From contig NZ_JBHUOR010000037.1 in assembly GCF_042686175.1 (NCBI RefSeq), forward strand, positions 1 through 43,769: 43,769 bases of DNA. Direction: 5' to 3'. Positions 14,967 to 23,650 of the stretch are shown piece after piece. How positions within the stretch are numbered: position 1 is the first letter of the stretch; every line of letters starts with the position of its first letter. Below the pieces are notes generated by a model. That model was not told the origin of the DNA, did no database searches, and saw only the letters and a list, made by a program, of their open reading frames with translations. This DNA is from Kurthia populi (GTDB taxonomy: Bacteria; Bacillota; Bacilli; Bacillales_A; Planococcaceae). The position numbers and the translations under genes were made by a program.

Positions 14967-16582
14967 GCTTTCAGCTCCTTTAAACGCTCGCGTAATGCTT
15001 CATCATACGCATAAATATAGAGTCCATGAACGCCGCGTTTCATTAAAATATTGAGTGAATTTAAAATGATTCGTTCCTTCGCAAACTCAACATTTTCGAT
15101 TCCTTCTGTCCCTGCATAAGCACCTGTATCTTTATATTTTGTTGTATCAATTCTCAAACAATCATTCACTGCATCATACTGAATAGATGGCCCAAGCACA
15201 ACCCCGACATAATTCAAATCAAATCCCTGAATCGTATAAATAGAGCCCGCCTCTTGGATCGTTTCCTGACGTTCTGCCCATGTTGTAGAGCTTGCAGTTG
15301 TATTCCAGGGCATTTGATAGTCTCCTTTAGATTCCGTTACATAATAGGTTTTATTGTCTTTCTTATGTAGAAAATCAAATGTGGCAACAACGCGGCTTAA
15401 TCCTACGTCCTTATTTTTCTCTTCAATTGCTTGATGTAGCTGCTGCAAGCTATCAAAACAGGCCACCTCATATTTTTCATCTACAGGTATGGGCAGTAGC
15501 TTCTTATCTTTAAAAGCATCAATCCATTTAATTATTTGATCATTGGCTTGCATACGAAATTGATTCGTTAACGGGTAAACTTTACACGTTTTTGCCGTCT
15601 GCTTTAAGTTTTCCAGTTTAGCAGCTTCCCATAGGCTCTTCAACTTCAATACTTGATTTTGGTCATAAACAATAATCACAATCTTTGCCAGCTTCATTAA
15701 TTCTTCTAATTGATTATTTCCATAAAAATTATTGTATGTATCTTTGCGTGTCAATAATAAATGCGCCTCATCCACTAAAATAATATCTGCACGCTCATCA
15801 TTTTTTTGAAGACGGTTAATAAGCGGTGTTGGTTTTTCAATATTTTTAGCCTTTAGATGCTTCACATTTTTAGCAATCCCTTTATAGGTCTTGAGCATTT
15901 CCTCATGATTGACGACCAAATAGTTAGTTGTTTTCTTAAGCGCCCCCTCTTCTAGCGCATACTCTTGTAAGGTGTTAAAAATCGAGCTCAGTACGACACT
16001 TTTTCCAACGCCCGCTTCTCCTTCAATAATTAACAAACTGCTTTCATCCTGGATGTGATTTTCACAAAATTCGAGTACCTCTTCTTTTAAATCCAGCTGC
16101 TCACGAGAAAGTTCTTTAAATGGCGATAGCTTGAAAATATCTTTATTTTCGATTGCATGCAGTGAATGCTGCACAAGCTTTTTTTGTCGCAATTGTTGCC
16201 ATAGCTCTTGAAAGACTTCTTCATCATAAAAAGATTTTTCGTAGTAATTATGTGTCACATGGCTTACTGTTTTACTTTTATTTTGTAATAAATATTTTTC
16301 ATCTCCTAAAAAGTAATTGATCAATTTCGTTTCGAGATGAAATGTTGCGGAGCGGTTAAATCGTTCATGCTGAATGAGATTGATTTGTGTTAAATTTTTA
16401 CGCGCCTTATTTTTCAAATGCGCCTTCATTCTTTTTTTAAAATAAATCGTTTCCCCTATGTAAGCTTCCTTATCATTATTAAGCAAATAAATAACAGGAT
16501 AATTCAAATAAGGTTCTTGCTGGCTAATGCGATTTAATGCATCATTTTTAAAATCCATCGATACGATTTCTAACGAGCTCAT
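14963..16582 (-). CDS. GIY-YIG nuclease-like domain fused to a DUF2075 P-loop NTPase
   Basis: A 539-residue fusion. The N-terminal 100 residues form a GIY-YIG domain: VIY at 30-32, YIG at 41-43, Arg51 and Glu84 (LETKLINYF) are the expected catalytic residues. A helicase-like DUF2075 NTPase follows, with Walker A GEAGVGKS near residue 190, Walker B ILVDEAH near 270, and later helicase-type motifs such as NQFRMQ and SIYTIQGFDL. It should act on DNA or RNA in the cytoplasm. It starts behind TGGAGGGG and overlaps the downstream MazG-like gene. Members of this kind are found in genomic islands; a role in anti-phage defence is plausible but not shown. Confidence 0.85.
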   Translation of the reverse strand: MSSLEIVSMDFKNDALNRISQQEPYLNYPVIYLLNNDKEAYIGETIYFKKRMKAHLKNKARKNLTQINLIQHERFNRSATFHLETKLINYFLGDEKYLLQNKSKTVSHVTHNYYEKSFYDEEVFQELWQQLRQKKLVQHSLHAIENKDIFKLSPFKELSREQLDLKEEVLEFCENHIQDESSLLIIEGEAGVGKSVVLSSIFNTLQEYALEEGALKKTTNYLVVNHEEMLKTYKGIAKNVKHLKAKNIEKPTPLINRLQKNDERADIILVDEAHLLLTRKDTYNNFYGNNQLEELMKLAKIVIIVYDQNQVLKLKSLWEAAKLENLKQTAKTCKVYPLTNQFRMQANDQIIKWIDAFKDKKLLPIPVDEKYEVACFDSLQQLHQAIEEKNKDVGLSRVVATFDFLHKKDNKTYYVTESKGDYQMPWNTTASSTTWAERQETIQEAGSIYTIQGFDLNYVGVVLGPSIQYDAVNDCLRIDTTKYKDTGAYAGTEGIENVEFAKERIILNSLNILMKRGVHGLYIYAYDEALRERLKELKA

Positions 16583-16653
16583 TGTCTAACCCCTCCATTT
16601 TTTACTTATTATATCAAAAAACACTTTTTAAAGCTGATGGCTATTTTGACAAT

Positions 16654-16684
16654 AAAAAAAGCATGCGTTTTTATTCGCATGCTC
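16654..16684 (-). terminator. Terminator of the transglutaminase-like gene
   Basis: Minus-strand GCATGCG / CGCATGC stem followed by seven T. Confidence 0.8.
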
Positions 16685-16690
16685 ATTACC

Positions 16691-18121
16691 TTACCCCTCT
16701 AATCTAAGCTCACAGTCGCCCATTAGCTCAATTCGCTCCTGCCCTACTCGCTCGGCCAACTCTTTTGGCAATGTCACAATTACTGGCTTCGTTGCTTTTA
16801 GTGGTTTTTTATTCGCGGTAAGTGAAATTTGTAGCTTGTCATGGCATAAAATATTGACAGCGACTTGCTTATAGCTATCTTGAATAAGTAGCTCGAGCCC
16901 TGCGCCGTCTGTAAAGCGGATGGCCTGTGCTTTCCCTTTATACGTACCGAACCAGCTATTGCCAAAGCCCGCAAGCTCAACATCATATGCCTCCACAGTC
17001 TCCGTTATTTCCTGAAGGGCCTCTTCTAAGCATAGTGGATCTCCTTCACGAAATGTCACAATAAGCTGTGATAATGTTCGCTTAATGGCGATGACCTCGC
17101 GTTTTTCAACACAGCTAACTTCATTTGTTGTCGTATTTAGCTTATATAAATGACGTTCATTATCGACCGAACAAAAATAGATTGCCTTTTCAAACTCCGA
17201 GCAAAATTGTACGCGTCCCTCGACTAATACGGCTGTTTTTCGTGTATCTACATTCATTTTAATAAGCTTTGCAGACGTTGGATGTGGGAAATAAATCGCA
17301 TCCTCACAGTAGGTCACATCATAAAAATTCGACATGCCTTTATACGTCTCACTCAGGCACTGTGGGTAATGATTGTGATTCCAGTGGTGATCACGCTTCA
17401 TAAATTCATCCGAGCGTAAAAAATAACGATAGCGAATTTCATGATTTTTCAGCTTCGAGCCTAAATCATTCCATGTCGCATCGATATGATACCACTCGCC
17501 GCCAAGCTGTACCATATTCCACGCATGCCCTAAATCACTCTCACCATCCGCCTTGCCGACCACGTAATAACAAGGAATTTGAAGCTCCTCCATCATCTTT
17601 TCAAAGAGTAAGGCATACGCCATACAAACGCCCTGCTTCTCATGCATAAACGTAAATACCGTAAACGGCGAGCCGGTTGTATTCATCTCATATTGGTGAT
17701 TGCGCACGATATAGTCATGTACCGCGACAACCTTTTGCACATCACTCATATCCGCCTTAATCAATTGCTTTAAAATACGCCCAATTTCATCAACGACCCA
17801 TTTATGCTCGTCACGCGACATCCGGTAATGCATCGAAAAATCAATTTTAATACGGCTCTTTGACACGTTTATATATTTGCTTTGCTGGCGTGCGCAGTGC
17901 TGTGTATGAAACGGCTGCTGTAAATGCGAAATATCAAAAGCATCCTGCAGTAGCTCACTAAGTGGCTTCGGCAGGCGCCCATTAATATGCAGCGAAAATT
18001 TTCGGTCTCCTCGTTGCATATGCGTCACTAACGCCGGTAGTAGCTGTTTCGCTGTAATTGTTGACTGCTTCAAGCCGCCGTTCGCCTGAAACGTCTGTAA
18101 TGATTCAAAATAAATAGCCAT
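16691..18121 (-). CDS. Transglutaminase-like domain protein
   Basis: A 476-residue protein without a signal peptide. The central part (about 120-220) is a transglutaminase/protease-like domain with the catalytic triad Cys166 (KQGVCMAYA), His199 (DLGHAWNM) and Asp214 (WYHIDATWND). The N-terminal 100 residues are unassigned, and the C-terminal 250 residues contain repeated strand-rich units that resemble beta-propeller blades. Bacterial members of this superfamily are usually cysteine proteases or amidases rather than cross-linkers. It sits alone between terminators. Function is not known. Confidence 0.82.
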   Translation of the reverse strand: MAIYFESLQTFQANGGLKQSTITAKQLLPALVTHMQRGDRKFSLHINGRLPKPLSELLQDAFDISHLQQPFHTQHCARQQSKYINVSKSRIKIDFSMHYRMSRDEHKWVVDEIGRILKQLIKADMSDVQKVVAVHDYIVRNHQYEMNTTGSPFTVFTFMHEKQGVCMAYALLFEKMMEELQIPCYYVVGKADGESDLGHAWNMVQLGGEWYHIDATWNDLGSKLKNHEIRYRYFLRSDEFMKRDHHWNHNHYPQCLSETYKGMSNFYDVTYCEDAIYFPHPTSAKLIKMNVDTRKTAVLVEGRVQFCSEFEKAIYFCSVDNERHLYKLNTTTNEVSCVEKREVIAIKRTLSQLIVTFREGDPLCLEEALQEITETVEAYDVELAGFGNSWFGTYKGKAQAIRFTDGAGLELLIQDSYKQVAVNILCHDKLQISLTANKKPLKATKPVIVTLPKELAERVGQERIELMGDCELRLEG

Positions 18122-18160
18122 CTAATTCCCTACAATCTATACATAATGGCTTTATTATAA

Positions 18161-18195
18161 CAAAAAAAGAAGCCCGCTTTCGCCAGGCTTCTTTC
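18161..18195 (-). terminator. Terminator of DUF3298-like copy 1
   Basis: Minus-strand GAAGCC / GGCTTC stem, extended by imperfect pairs, followed by TTTTTTTG. Confidence 0.75.
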
Positions 18196-18197
18196 TT

Positions 18198-18851
18198 TTA
18201 TTTCATCATATACGCTGCAGGAATCGATACGGTCACCGGTCCAGCCGCATATGGTGCCACCTCATATGGTGCAAAGACGACCTTAATGCCACCTGATGCT
18301 ACCCAGTAATACGGATGACCTGCAATCGTTGTTGTGCTATCTGCAAATGGATATTTTTCAGGATATCCTAGCATTTTTGCTTTGGCATATTTTTTTGCTT
18401 TCAAATATGCCGCTTCTGACTTGAATGCCCCTTTTAATGAAAGCTGTGTTCCTTTATAAACATTGTAGCTTTCATATGAAGAGTTGCCATGCGCCCCGCC
18501 ATTATACACATAAAGCTGCGTTAAAATACTAACCTTCGTTGATGATTTGTATTTCACAAAGGGTGTCAGCACAGCCCAGTATTCCATATAATCTGGTACA
18601 CTACCATTTGCCTTATCACGCGCCAATTGCTGATCCAATTCTTTTTGTAGCGCGTACGTTTCCTTCGCCTCATTTAGCATCTTCGCATTGACCGCTTTAT
18701 ACTTATCCCCGTGAATGACTGCATATTGAATCTGCTCCGTCTTATACGTCTTGACCGAAATCTTAGGTGCTGCCGCACTTGCCCCTAAACCTTGAAGCGG
18801 TAACATTGCGAGAAAGCATAGCATAATGAGTACCGTCCATAGCTTCTTCAT
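18198..18851 (-). CDS. Secreted DUF3298-like protein, copy 1
   Basis: A 217-residue exported protein with a Sec signal peptide (cleavage expected after LGASAAA or nearby). The mature part resembles the RsiV/PdaC-type domain DUF3298: GGAHGNSSYESYN, FKSEAAYLKAKKYAK, and GIKVVFAPYEVAPYAAGP near the end. In RsiV this fold is the extracellular lysozyme-binding domain of an anti-sigma factor; here there is no membrane anchor, so it would be free or wall-associated. The ATG at 18851 follows AAAGGGGTG. The signal-peptide region is almost identical to that of copy 2, while the C-terminus has diverged, which suggests partial gene conversion. Confidence 0.8.
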   Translation of the reverse strand: MKKLWTVLIMLCFLAMLPLQGLGASAAAPKISVKTYKTEQIQYAVIHGDKYKAVNAKMLNEAKETYALQKELDQQLARDKANGSVPDYMEYWAVLTPFVKYKSSTKVSILTQLYVYNGGAHGNSSYESYNVYKGTQLSLKGAFKSEAAYLKAKKYAKAKMLGYPEKYPFADSTTTIAGHPYYWVASGGIKVVFAPYEVAPYAAGPVTVSIPAAYMMK

Positions 18852-18964
18852 TGAAATCACCCCTTTATTAGTTTACCTTCTTCCTTCTATTATAATATGA
18901 AAAAGCAATCAACCGTTAGTTTAATGTACTATTTTTTCTGAAAATTTAGTCTCTTAAAGCTTTA

Positions 18965-18995
18965 AAAAAGCCTACGAAAAAAAGCGTAGGCTTCT
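18965..18995 (-). terminator. Terminator of DUF3298-like copy 2
   Basis: Minus-strand AAGCCTACG / CGTAGGCTT stem with T-run. Confidence 0.8.
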
Positions 18996-18998
18996 CTG

Positions 18999-19649
18999 TT
19001 ATTTAATATATTTTTTGGGAATTAATACGGTTTTCATTCCATCTACATACGGTGCTACCTCATACGGATCAAATACCACTTTGATGCCGCCAGTTGATGT
19101 GAAGTAGAATGCATGACCGGCAATTGTCGACTTATTATCCGCAAATGGATAGCTGGCTGGATTATGTAGCATTTTTTGCTTCGCATATTTCTTACCATTT
19201 ACGTAGGCTGAATCCGATTTAAAGGCTTTCTTTAATGATATTAGCTTACCTTTATAGACATTGTAACTTTCATAATATGAATTTCCATGTGCGCCACCAT
19301 CATAAATATACGTTTGTGTTAAAATACTGATATTTGTTGATGTTTTATATTTTATAACAGGTGTTAGGCCAATCACATAATCAGTTCCCTGTAAAATCAC
19401 GCCAGCCTCTTTGTCTTTCTTCATCTGCTTATCAAGCTTTTTTTGTGTAGCATAAGCTTCCTCTGCCTCTTTTTTCATCTTCGCATTGACCGCTTTATAT
19501 TTATCCCCGTGAATGACTGCATATTGAATCTGCTCCGTCTTATAATGCTTGACTGAGATCTTCGGTGCTGCCGCACTTGCCCCTAAACCTTGAAGCGGTA
19601 ACATTGCGAGAAAGCATAGCATAATGAGTACCGTTCCTAACTTCTTCAT
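18999..19649 (-). CDS. Secreted DUF3298-like protein, copy 2
   Basis: A 216-residue exported paralogue of its neighbour. Signal peptide and the block KTEQIQYAVIHGDKYKAVNA are the same as in copy 1; the middle (KKDKEAGVILQGTDYVIGLT) differs; the end FDPYEVAPYVDGMKTVLIPK is closest to the broken copy 3. The ATG at 19649 has AAAGGGGTG upstream. A TATAAT-like -10 box is conserved upstream of copies 1 and 2, so each is probably transcribed separately. Function is inferred only from the DUF3298 fold. Confidence 0.8.
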   Translation of the reverse strand: MKKLGTVLIMLCFLAMLPLQGLGASAAAPKISVKHYKTEQIQYAVIHGDKYKAVNAKMKKEAEEAYATQKKLDKQMKKDKEAGVILQGTDYVIGLTPVIKYKTSTNISILTQTYIYDGGAHGNSYYESYNVYKGKLISLKKAFKSDSAYVNGKKYAKQKMLHNPASYPFADNKSTIAGHAFYFTSTGGIKVVFDPYEVAPYVDGMKTVLIPKKYIK

Positions 19650-19753
19650 TGAAATCACCCCTTTATCAGTTACCTTCTTCCTTTATTATAGTCTGAAAAA
19701 GTAACCAATTGTTAGTTTAATATGTTATTTTTCTGAAAAATTAATCTTTTTTA

Positions 19754-19786
19754 AAAAAAGCCTACGAAAAAAAGCATAGGCTCTTT
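19754..19786 (-). terminator. Terminator of broken DUF3298-like copy 3
   Basis: Same AGCCTACG / CATAGGCT stem as after copy 2, with one change, evidence that the whole unit was duplicated. Confidence 0.7.
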
Positions 19787-19789
19787 TGG

Positions 19790-20031
19790 TTATTTAATTT
19801 TTATCGATACGGTTTTCATTCCATCTGCAAATGAAGCTAATTCATATGGATCAAATACCACTTTTACTTCACTTGTTGATGTATAGTAAAATGCATGACC
19901 GGCAATTGTCGATTTATTATCCGCATAATGGATAGCTGGCTGGATTATGTAGCATTTTTTGCTTCGCATATTTCTTACCATTTCCGTAGACTGAATCGGA
20001 TTTAAAGGCTTTCTTTAATGAAACAAGAATC
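19790..20031 (-). pseudogene. DUF3298-like copy 3, truncated and frameshifted
   Basis: The DNA is nearly identical to the 3' third of copy 2. It keeps the coding end (ADNKSTIAGHAFYYTST through FDPYELASFADGMKTV), but has one extra base near 19925 that breaks the frame, and all sequence 5' of about 20030 is missing and replaced by an unrelated membrane-protein gene. No signal peptide or start remains. It is a relic of tandem duplication. Confidence 0.85.
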
Positions 20032-20032
20032 C

Positions 20033-20353
20033 TCAGCTAGGTATTGTAAATATGATTAACAAAGCTAACCCTACTACTACTTTGTTTAAAATCTTGTTTC
20101 GATTTCTTTTTTCATTCTCTTCATCAACATATAAATAGGATATACCTAAAGCGATTAAAACGAAGAGATGGTGAATGATAAATAATGCTGTTATATCGTG
20201 TTTATTGATCAAATAAATCATATAGACAAGATATAAGCCTACTATACTAATGCTAATGTAAAAATAGACTCTTTTTTGTGTTTCTAAACTTAGTATTAAA
20301 AAAACTGGACTTGCAATTAAAAAGATAAACGTACAAATGACTTCACTATTCAA
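20033..20353 (-). CDS. Four-helix small membrane protein
   Basis: A 106-residue hydrophobic protein with helices at about 5-22, 28-48, 56-75 and 90-104, and a charged loop (YVDEENEKRNRNK) between the third and fourth. The start ATG has AGGAAAG about 10 bases upstream. It is inserted where the 5' part of the third DUF3298-like copy should be. I recognise no family. Confidence 0.6.
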   Translation of the reverse strand: MNSEVICTFIFLIASPVFLILSLETQKRVYFYISISIVGLYLVYMIYLINKHDITALFIIHHLFVLIALGISYLYVDEENEKRNRNKILNKVVVGLALLIIFTIPS

Positions 20354-20423
20354 CGATGCTTTCCTCTATTCCTATGTACACGTGATTTCCCACTACAGCT
20401 TATTATACGCTTTTTTCCTCATA

Positions 20424-20466
20424 CAAAAACACCTCAAAGCTGTCCATGCTCTGAGGTGCTTTTTAA
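20424..20466 (-). terminator. Terminator of DUF3298-like copy 4
   Basis: Minus-strand GCACCTCA.AGC / GCT.TGAGGTG stem with a T-rich 3' side. Confidence 0.8.
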
Positions 20467-20475
20467 ATTAGTTCA

Positions 20476-21084
20476 TTATTTTAATTGAGATTTTGGAATC
20501 GATACGGTTACGAAACCATCTGCATATGGTGCTACTTCGTATGGATCAAATACGACTTTAATGCCGCCTGTTGATGTGAAGTAGAATGAATGACCTGCAA
20601 TTGTTGTTTTCTTATCTGCTAAAGGATATTTCTTTTTATTATCTAAAACTTTTGCTTTCGCATATTTTTTAGCATTTAAATACGCTTTTTCTGATTTGAA
20701 AACGCTTTTCAATGATACTTCTTTGCCGTTAATTGTGTTGTAGCTGATTGCAGTGAAGTTACCATGTGCTGCATCATCTGCTGTTTCTGACATCACAGAA
20801 AGAATACTTACTTTGCTCGCTGATTTAAATTTCACGATAGGTTTTAATGCCATTTCAGTTTTTTCAGCAGCTTGGTAGTCATACGCTTTTTTTGCTTCTT
20901 TTTTCATTTTTGCATTTACTGCTTTGTATTTGTCCCCAGCAATAACTGCGTATTGAATATCGTCTGCGCCTTTATAGTCTTTAATAGATACTTTTGGTGC
21001 AGATGCTGCTTGAGCCCCAATGCTTTGAACTGGTACTGCCACCATAAAACCTAACATTGCTGCTGTTGCTACTAATTTTTTCAA
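20476..21084 (-). CDS. Secreted DUF3298-like protein, copy 4
   Basis: A 202-residue exported protein of the same family, more distant than copies 1-3. It has a Sec signal peptide (about residues 1-27), then SIKDYKGADDIQYAVIAG, AAHGNFTAISYN in place of the GGAHGN motif, and the conserved end FDPYEVAPYADGFVTVSIPK. TTG at 21084 is the likely start because AAGGAG lies 8 bases upstream; the in-frame GTG overlaps that site. It could be the ancestral copy of the cluster. Secretion is clear; the ligand or target is not known. Confidence 0.78.
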   Translation of the reverse strand: MKKLVATAAMLGFMVAVPVQSIGAQAASAPKVSIKDYKGADDIQYAVIAGDKYKAVNAKMKKEAKKAYDYQAAEKTEMALKPIVKFKSASKVSILSVMSETADDAAHGNFTAISYNTINGKEVSLKSVFKSEKAYLNAKKYAKAKVLDNKKKYPLADKKTTIAGHSFYFTSTGGIKVVFDPYEVAPYADGFVTVSIPKSQLK

Positions 21085-21292
21085 ATAAAACACTCCTTAG
21101 AACTTATTTTTACTATTTCCATTATAATACAATTTTTTATAGTTAAATGGAGATAGGTAAATTAACAAACTATTTATAAATCAATTTCTTATTAGATATT
21201 TAAGCATTTTAATACAACATATAATGGTAAATTTCCATCTTATAGTACAGGACGGTACGTATTCCAAAAAGTTCCTAGGTTTTTCCACCAAA

Positions 21293-21320
21293 TAAAAAAA
21301 GTCACACATCGGTGTGACTC
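21293..21320 (-). terminator. Terminator of the propeller-protein gene
   Basis: Minus-strand AGTCACAC / GTGTGACT stem with a 4-base loop followed by seven T. Confidence 0.85.
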
Positions 21321-21329
21321 TCTCTCCAT

Positions 21330-22415
21330 TTAAAGCTCTGTATCAATGGTTAAATTATAAATATGCGCGTCTACATCATTTTCAAAAATATAAAATTCGT
21401 GATTCCAATAAGAGATATCTACCCTATCAAGCGGCCAGTTGTTTTTTTGGGTAAAGGGCTGTTCGGTTACGACACCATTTTCAACCGCAAATACATGCAG
21501 CGCATTATTTACCTCTGTAAGAATGGCATCATTCTTAAAGCCACTTAACGAGTCTACTTCTACCGTTTTTTGGTCTGCAAATAACGCACTTTCCTTTTTA
21601 TCTTTCATGTTATATGTCATCAGTTTATTTTTATCAAATTGTCCTTGCTTTAAATTATCCACATACACAATTGTATGCTCATCAATAAAAGTTAGCCAAT
21701 CTGGATTTTTCGCTGTAATAGGGTACTTTTTGTTCGTTTTTTTCTTCGTATCCTGTACATGAAGCATCATTTTTTCTGATGATTTATCAATATAAGCAAT
21801 CACACCATCGCGAATCGTGTAATCAGAAACTTTCCATTTATCCTTAGAAACGGTACGGATGGTTTTGCGTTTTTGTGTTGTTAAATCATAGGTCATCAGC
21901 TTTGTTTGCTTCGTAACTTGCTCATGCTCTGCCCATACAACAAGGTCACCCGAAATCTCTGGAAAATCGGTATACACTGTATCACTTGTTGTGCCGAATG
22001 ACAGCGTCTTGTTTGTTTTTTCATTAAATGCGTAGAATTTTGTGCTACCTCCTAGATCATCTCCGTCTACCCAGATAATCCAGTCTCCGCTATTTTTTAA
22101 GCCCTGTGTTGCCGCTTTATCTAAATTAGAATGGAAAATACTTTTATACGCACCAGATGTTCGGTCAATTTTCACAATCTGATTAGCAATCGATGCAGAA
22201 CCTGGCTCACATACGGCCACGTAAATAAAATCATTCGTTGCTATGTAACTCGTTAAATTCGTATAAGGTAATTTGACGTCATCCTTCAGTTTTTCATCCT
22301 TGATCATCGTATAGCCTGTGCTACGCTCACTCTTCTTATTAGCACCCACTGTTAAAAAAATCGCCATGCCGATAACAACGGCGATGATGCCCGCTATTAG
22401 CCCTTTTTTCCTCAA
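21330..22415 (-). CDS. Membrane-anchored TolB-like beta-propeller protein
   Basis: A 361-residue protein with a basic N-terminus and one membrane helix (about residues 6-24, IAGIIAVVIGMAIFLTVG), followed by an extracytoplasmic domain. The domain shows repeated strand patterns such as GDWIIWVDGDDLGGSTKFYA, SGDLVVWAEHE and RDGVIAYID spaced about 45-50 residues apart, as in six-bladed TolB-like propellers. TTG at 22415 is preferred because GGGAGCAGG lies just upstream; longer in-frame readings have no ribosome site. A broken sigma-factor/partner relic lies immediately upstream. Confidence 0.72.
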   Translation of the reverse strand: MRKKGLIAGIIAVVIGMAIFLTVGANKKSERSTGYTMIKDEKLKDDVKLPYTNLTSYIATNDFIYVAVCEPGSASIANQIVKIDRTSGAYKSIFHSNLDKAATQGLKNSGDWIIWVDGDDLGGSTKFYAFNEKTNKTLSFGTTSDTVYTDFPEISGDLVVWAEHEQVTKQTKLMTYDLTTQKRKTIRTVSKDKWKVSDYTIRDGVIAYIDKSSEKMMLHVQDTKKKTNKKYPITAKNPDWLTFIDEHTIVYVDNLKQGQFDKNKLMTYNMKDKKESALFADQKTVEVDSLSGFKNDAILTEVNNALHVFAVENGVVTEQPFTQKNNWPLDRVDISYWNHEFYIFENDVDAHIYNLTIDTEL

Positions 22416-22528
22416 TACAACCTGCTCCCTACGCAATTTACTTTTGCTATCTCTTATAAGAACGTTCCAATAATGAAACAGTTGCATTTTTTTGAATTTC
22501 TTACAAAAAAGATCGCTTTTACGGCCTT

Positions 22529-22748
22529 TCACAAACTATTATCTTTTAGCTTCATCTGGTTAAATACGTCGGCTCCCTGCTCATCGATATGCTCAAAAAT
22601 CTGTGCGCTTTCCTTTTCATAAGTCATTATACGAAAATTTTCATCATAGCCCTTTACTGAATAGACAGGTTGCTTCCCTATTGTTGAGGCGAATTCTTCG
22701 TTAAAAATGCTTGGTCATTCCCTTTTGAGCCTGCTTCACTAGATTCAC
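22529..22748 (-). pseudogene. Relic joining the start of a sigma factor to the end of another protein
   Basis: A good start (GGAGGTG, then GTG at 22748) reads VNLVKQAQKG, the opening of a sigma-70-type factor; restoring one A would continue it as NDQAFL. The frame then breaks. From about 22700 another frame reads FASTIGKQPVYSVKGYDENF and continues to a stop at 22529, like the C-terminal end of an extracytoplasmic protein, possibly an anti-sigma factor. The middle of both genes has been deleted. Confidence 0.55.
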
Positions 22749-22900
22749 TGCCTTCACCTCCATAGATTAGACGGGGAATGGATTGATTTAGCTTTAGATT
22801 TTTTTAAAAGATTGTTACTATTGATTAAAAAGATTATTTTCCCATAATTTTCTATTTAAAATCGAGTATGATAATATATAGAAATGGAGGCTGAATACTT

Positions 22901-23143
22901 TTGAATATCAAAACGTTTATTTTCGGTTTTATCATTGTCTATCTATTAATTAGCTTTCCTACAATGTTAGAACTTGGGTATGTTATTGATTGGATTCCAG
23001 AAACAACTCTACTATAAAAATTTAAGGTATATGTGGTTGAAGGACTTACAAGTAACTATCTTATCAAAATGGTAATCTCAGTAATTTTTAGTGTCATCTT
23101 TAGTCTGTTCATATCTAAACGCAAAGCAAATAAAAGCAAGTGA
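22901..23143 (+). pseudogene. Two-helix membrane protein gene with an in-frame stop
   Basis: TTG at 22901 behind TGGAGG opens a 38-codon hydrophobic ORF (MNIKTFIFGFIIVYLLISF) that ends at TAA (23015). The same frame continues without a break as KFKVYVVEGLTSNYLIKMV, a second helix, and a basic tail ending KRKANKSK with a TGA at 23141. The product without the stop would be about 80 residues with two helices. Either the gene is mutated or the base call is wrong. Confidence 0.6.
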
Positions 23144-23257
23144 ATTCGACCTCTTACTATGGGGGATTTTCTTATGCACACCTTAGCATTTCAACTGTTG
23201 TGTAATTAGATTTTGACACATACATTGCACAGCATTTATAAGAAAGGAGGAGACCCA

Positions 23258-23608
23258 TTGGACAAAGAATTAGAAATAAAACAATTAAAAGCCTGGACAC
23301 GACGACTTGTCCTATTTATCGTCTGTACACCAATTTCTATTATTCCATTTATACACTGGTTTGGTTTAAGCGGTTTAATTGGCACCGCCCTATTTTTCAT
23401 TGCCGCAGCCATCGCCACATATAAAATTGAAATCATTAAAAAAAGCAACCATTTAAAGACCCCACAGGATATCTCAGCATTTTACACTGGAAATGCTACA
23501 GAACAATCCGCACCATCACATCGTAAAGTGCGTATTATCGTATTTACAACTACATTTCTTATAGTTGGTGCGATTGCATGGATCAGCTTCTCCACGATTT
23601 TAGGCTAA
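23258..23608 (+). CDS. Three-helix membrane protein of unknown function
   Basis: A 116-residue protein starting at TTG 23258 behind AAAGGAGG. Helices lie at about 16-34, 38-56 and 91-111. A short basic loop joins the second to a hydrophilic stretch (SNHLKTPQDISAFYTGNATE). No family was recognised. It is the last gene before the replication-like module and may be co-oriented with nothing else. Confidence 0.7.
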   Translation: MDKELEIKQLKAWTRRLVLFIVCTPISIIPFIHWFGLSGLIGTALFFIAAAIATYKIEIIKKSNHLKTPQDISAFYTGNATEQSAPSHRKVRIIVFTTTFLIVGAIAWISFSTILG

Positions 23609-23650
23609 TCAGTCGTTGTAAAATAACTTGTATAAACGTGAAACAGCCTG

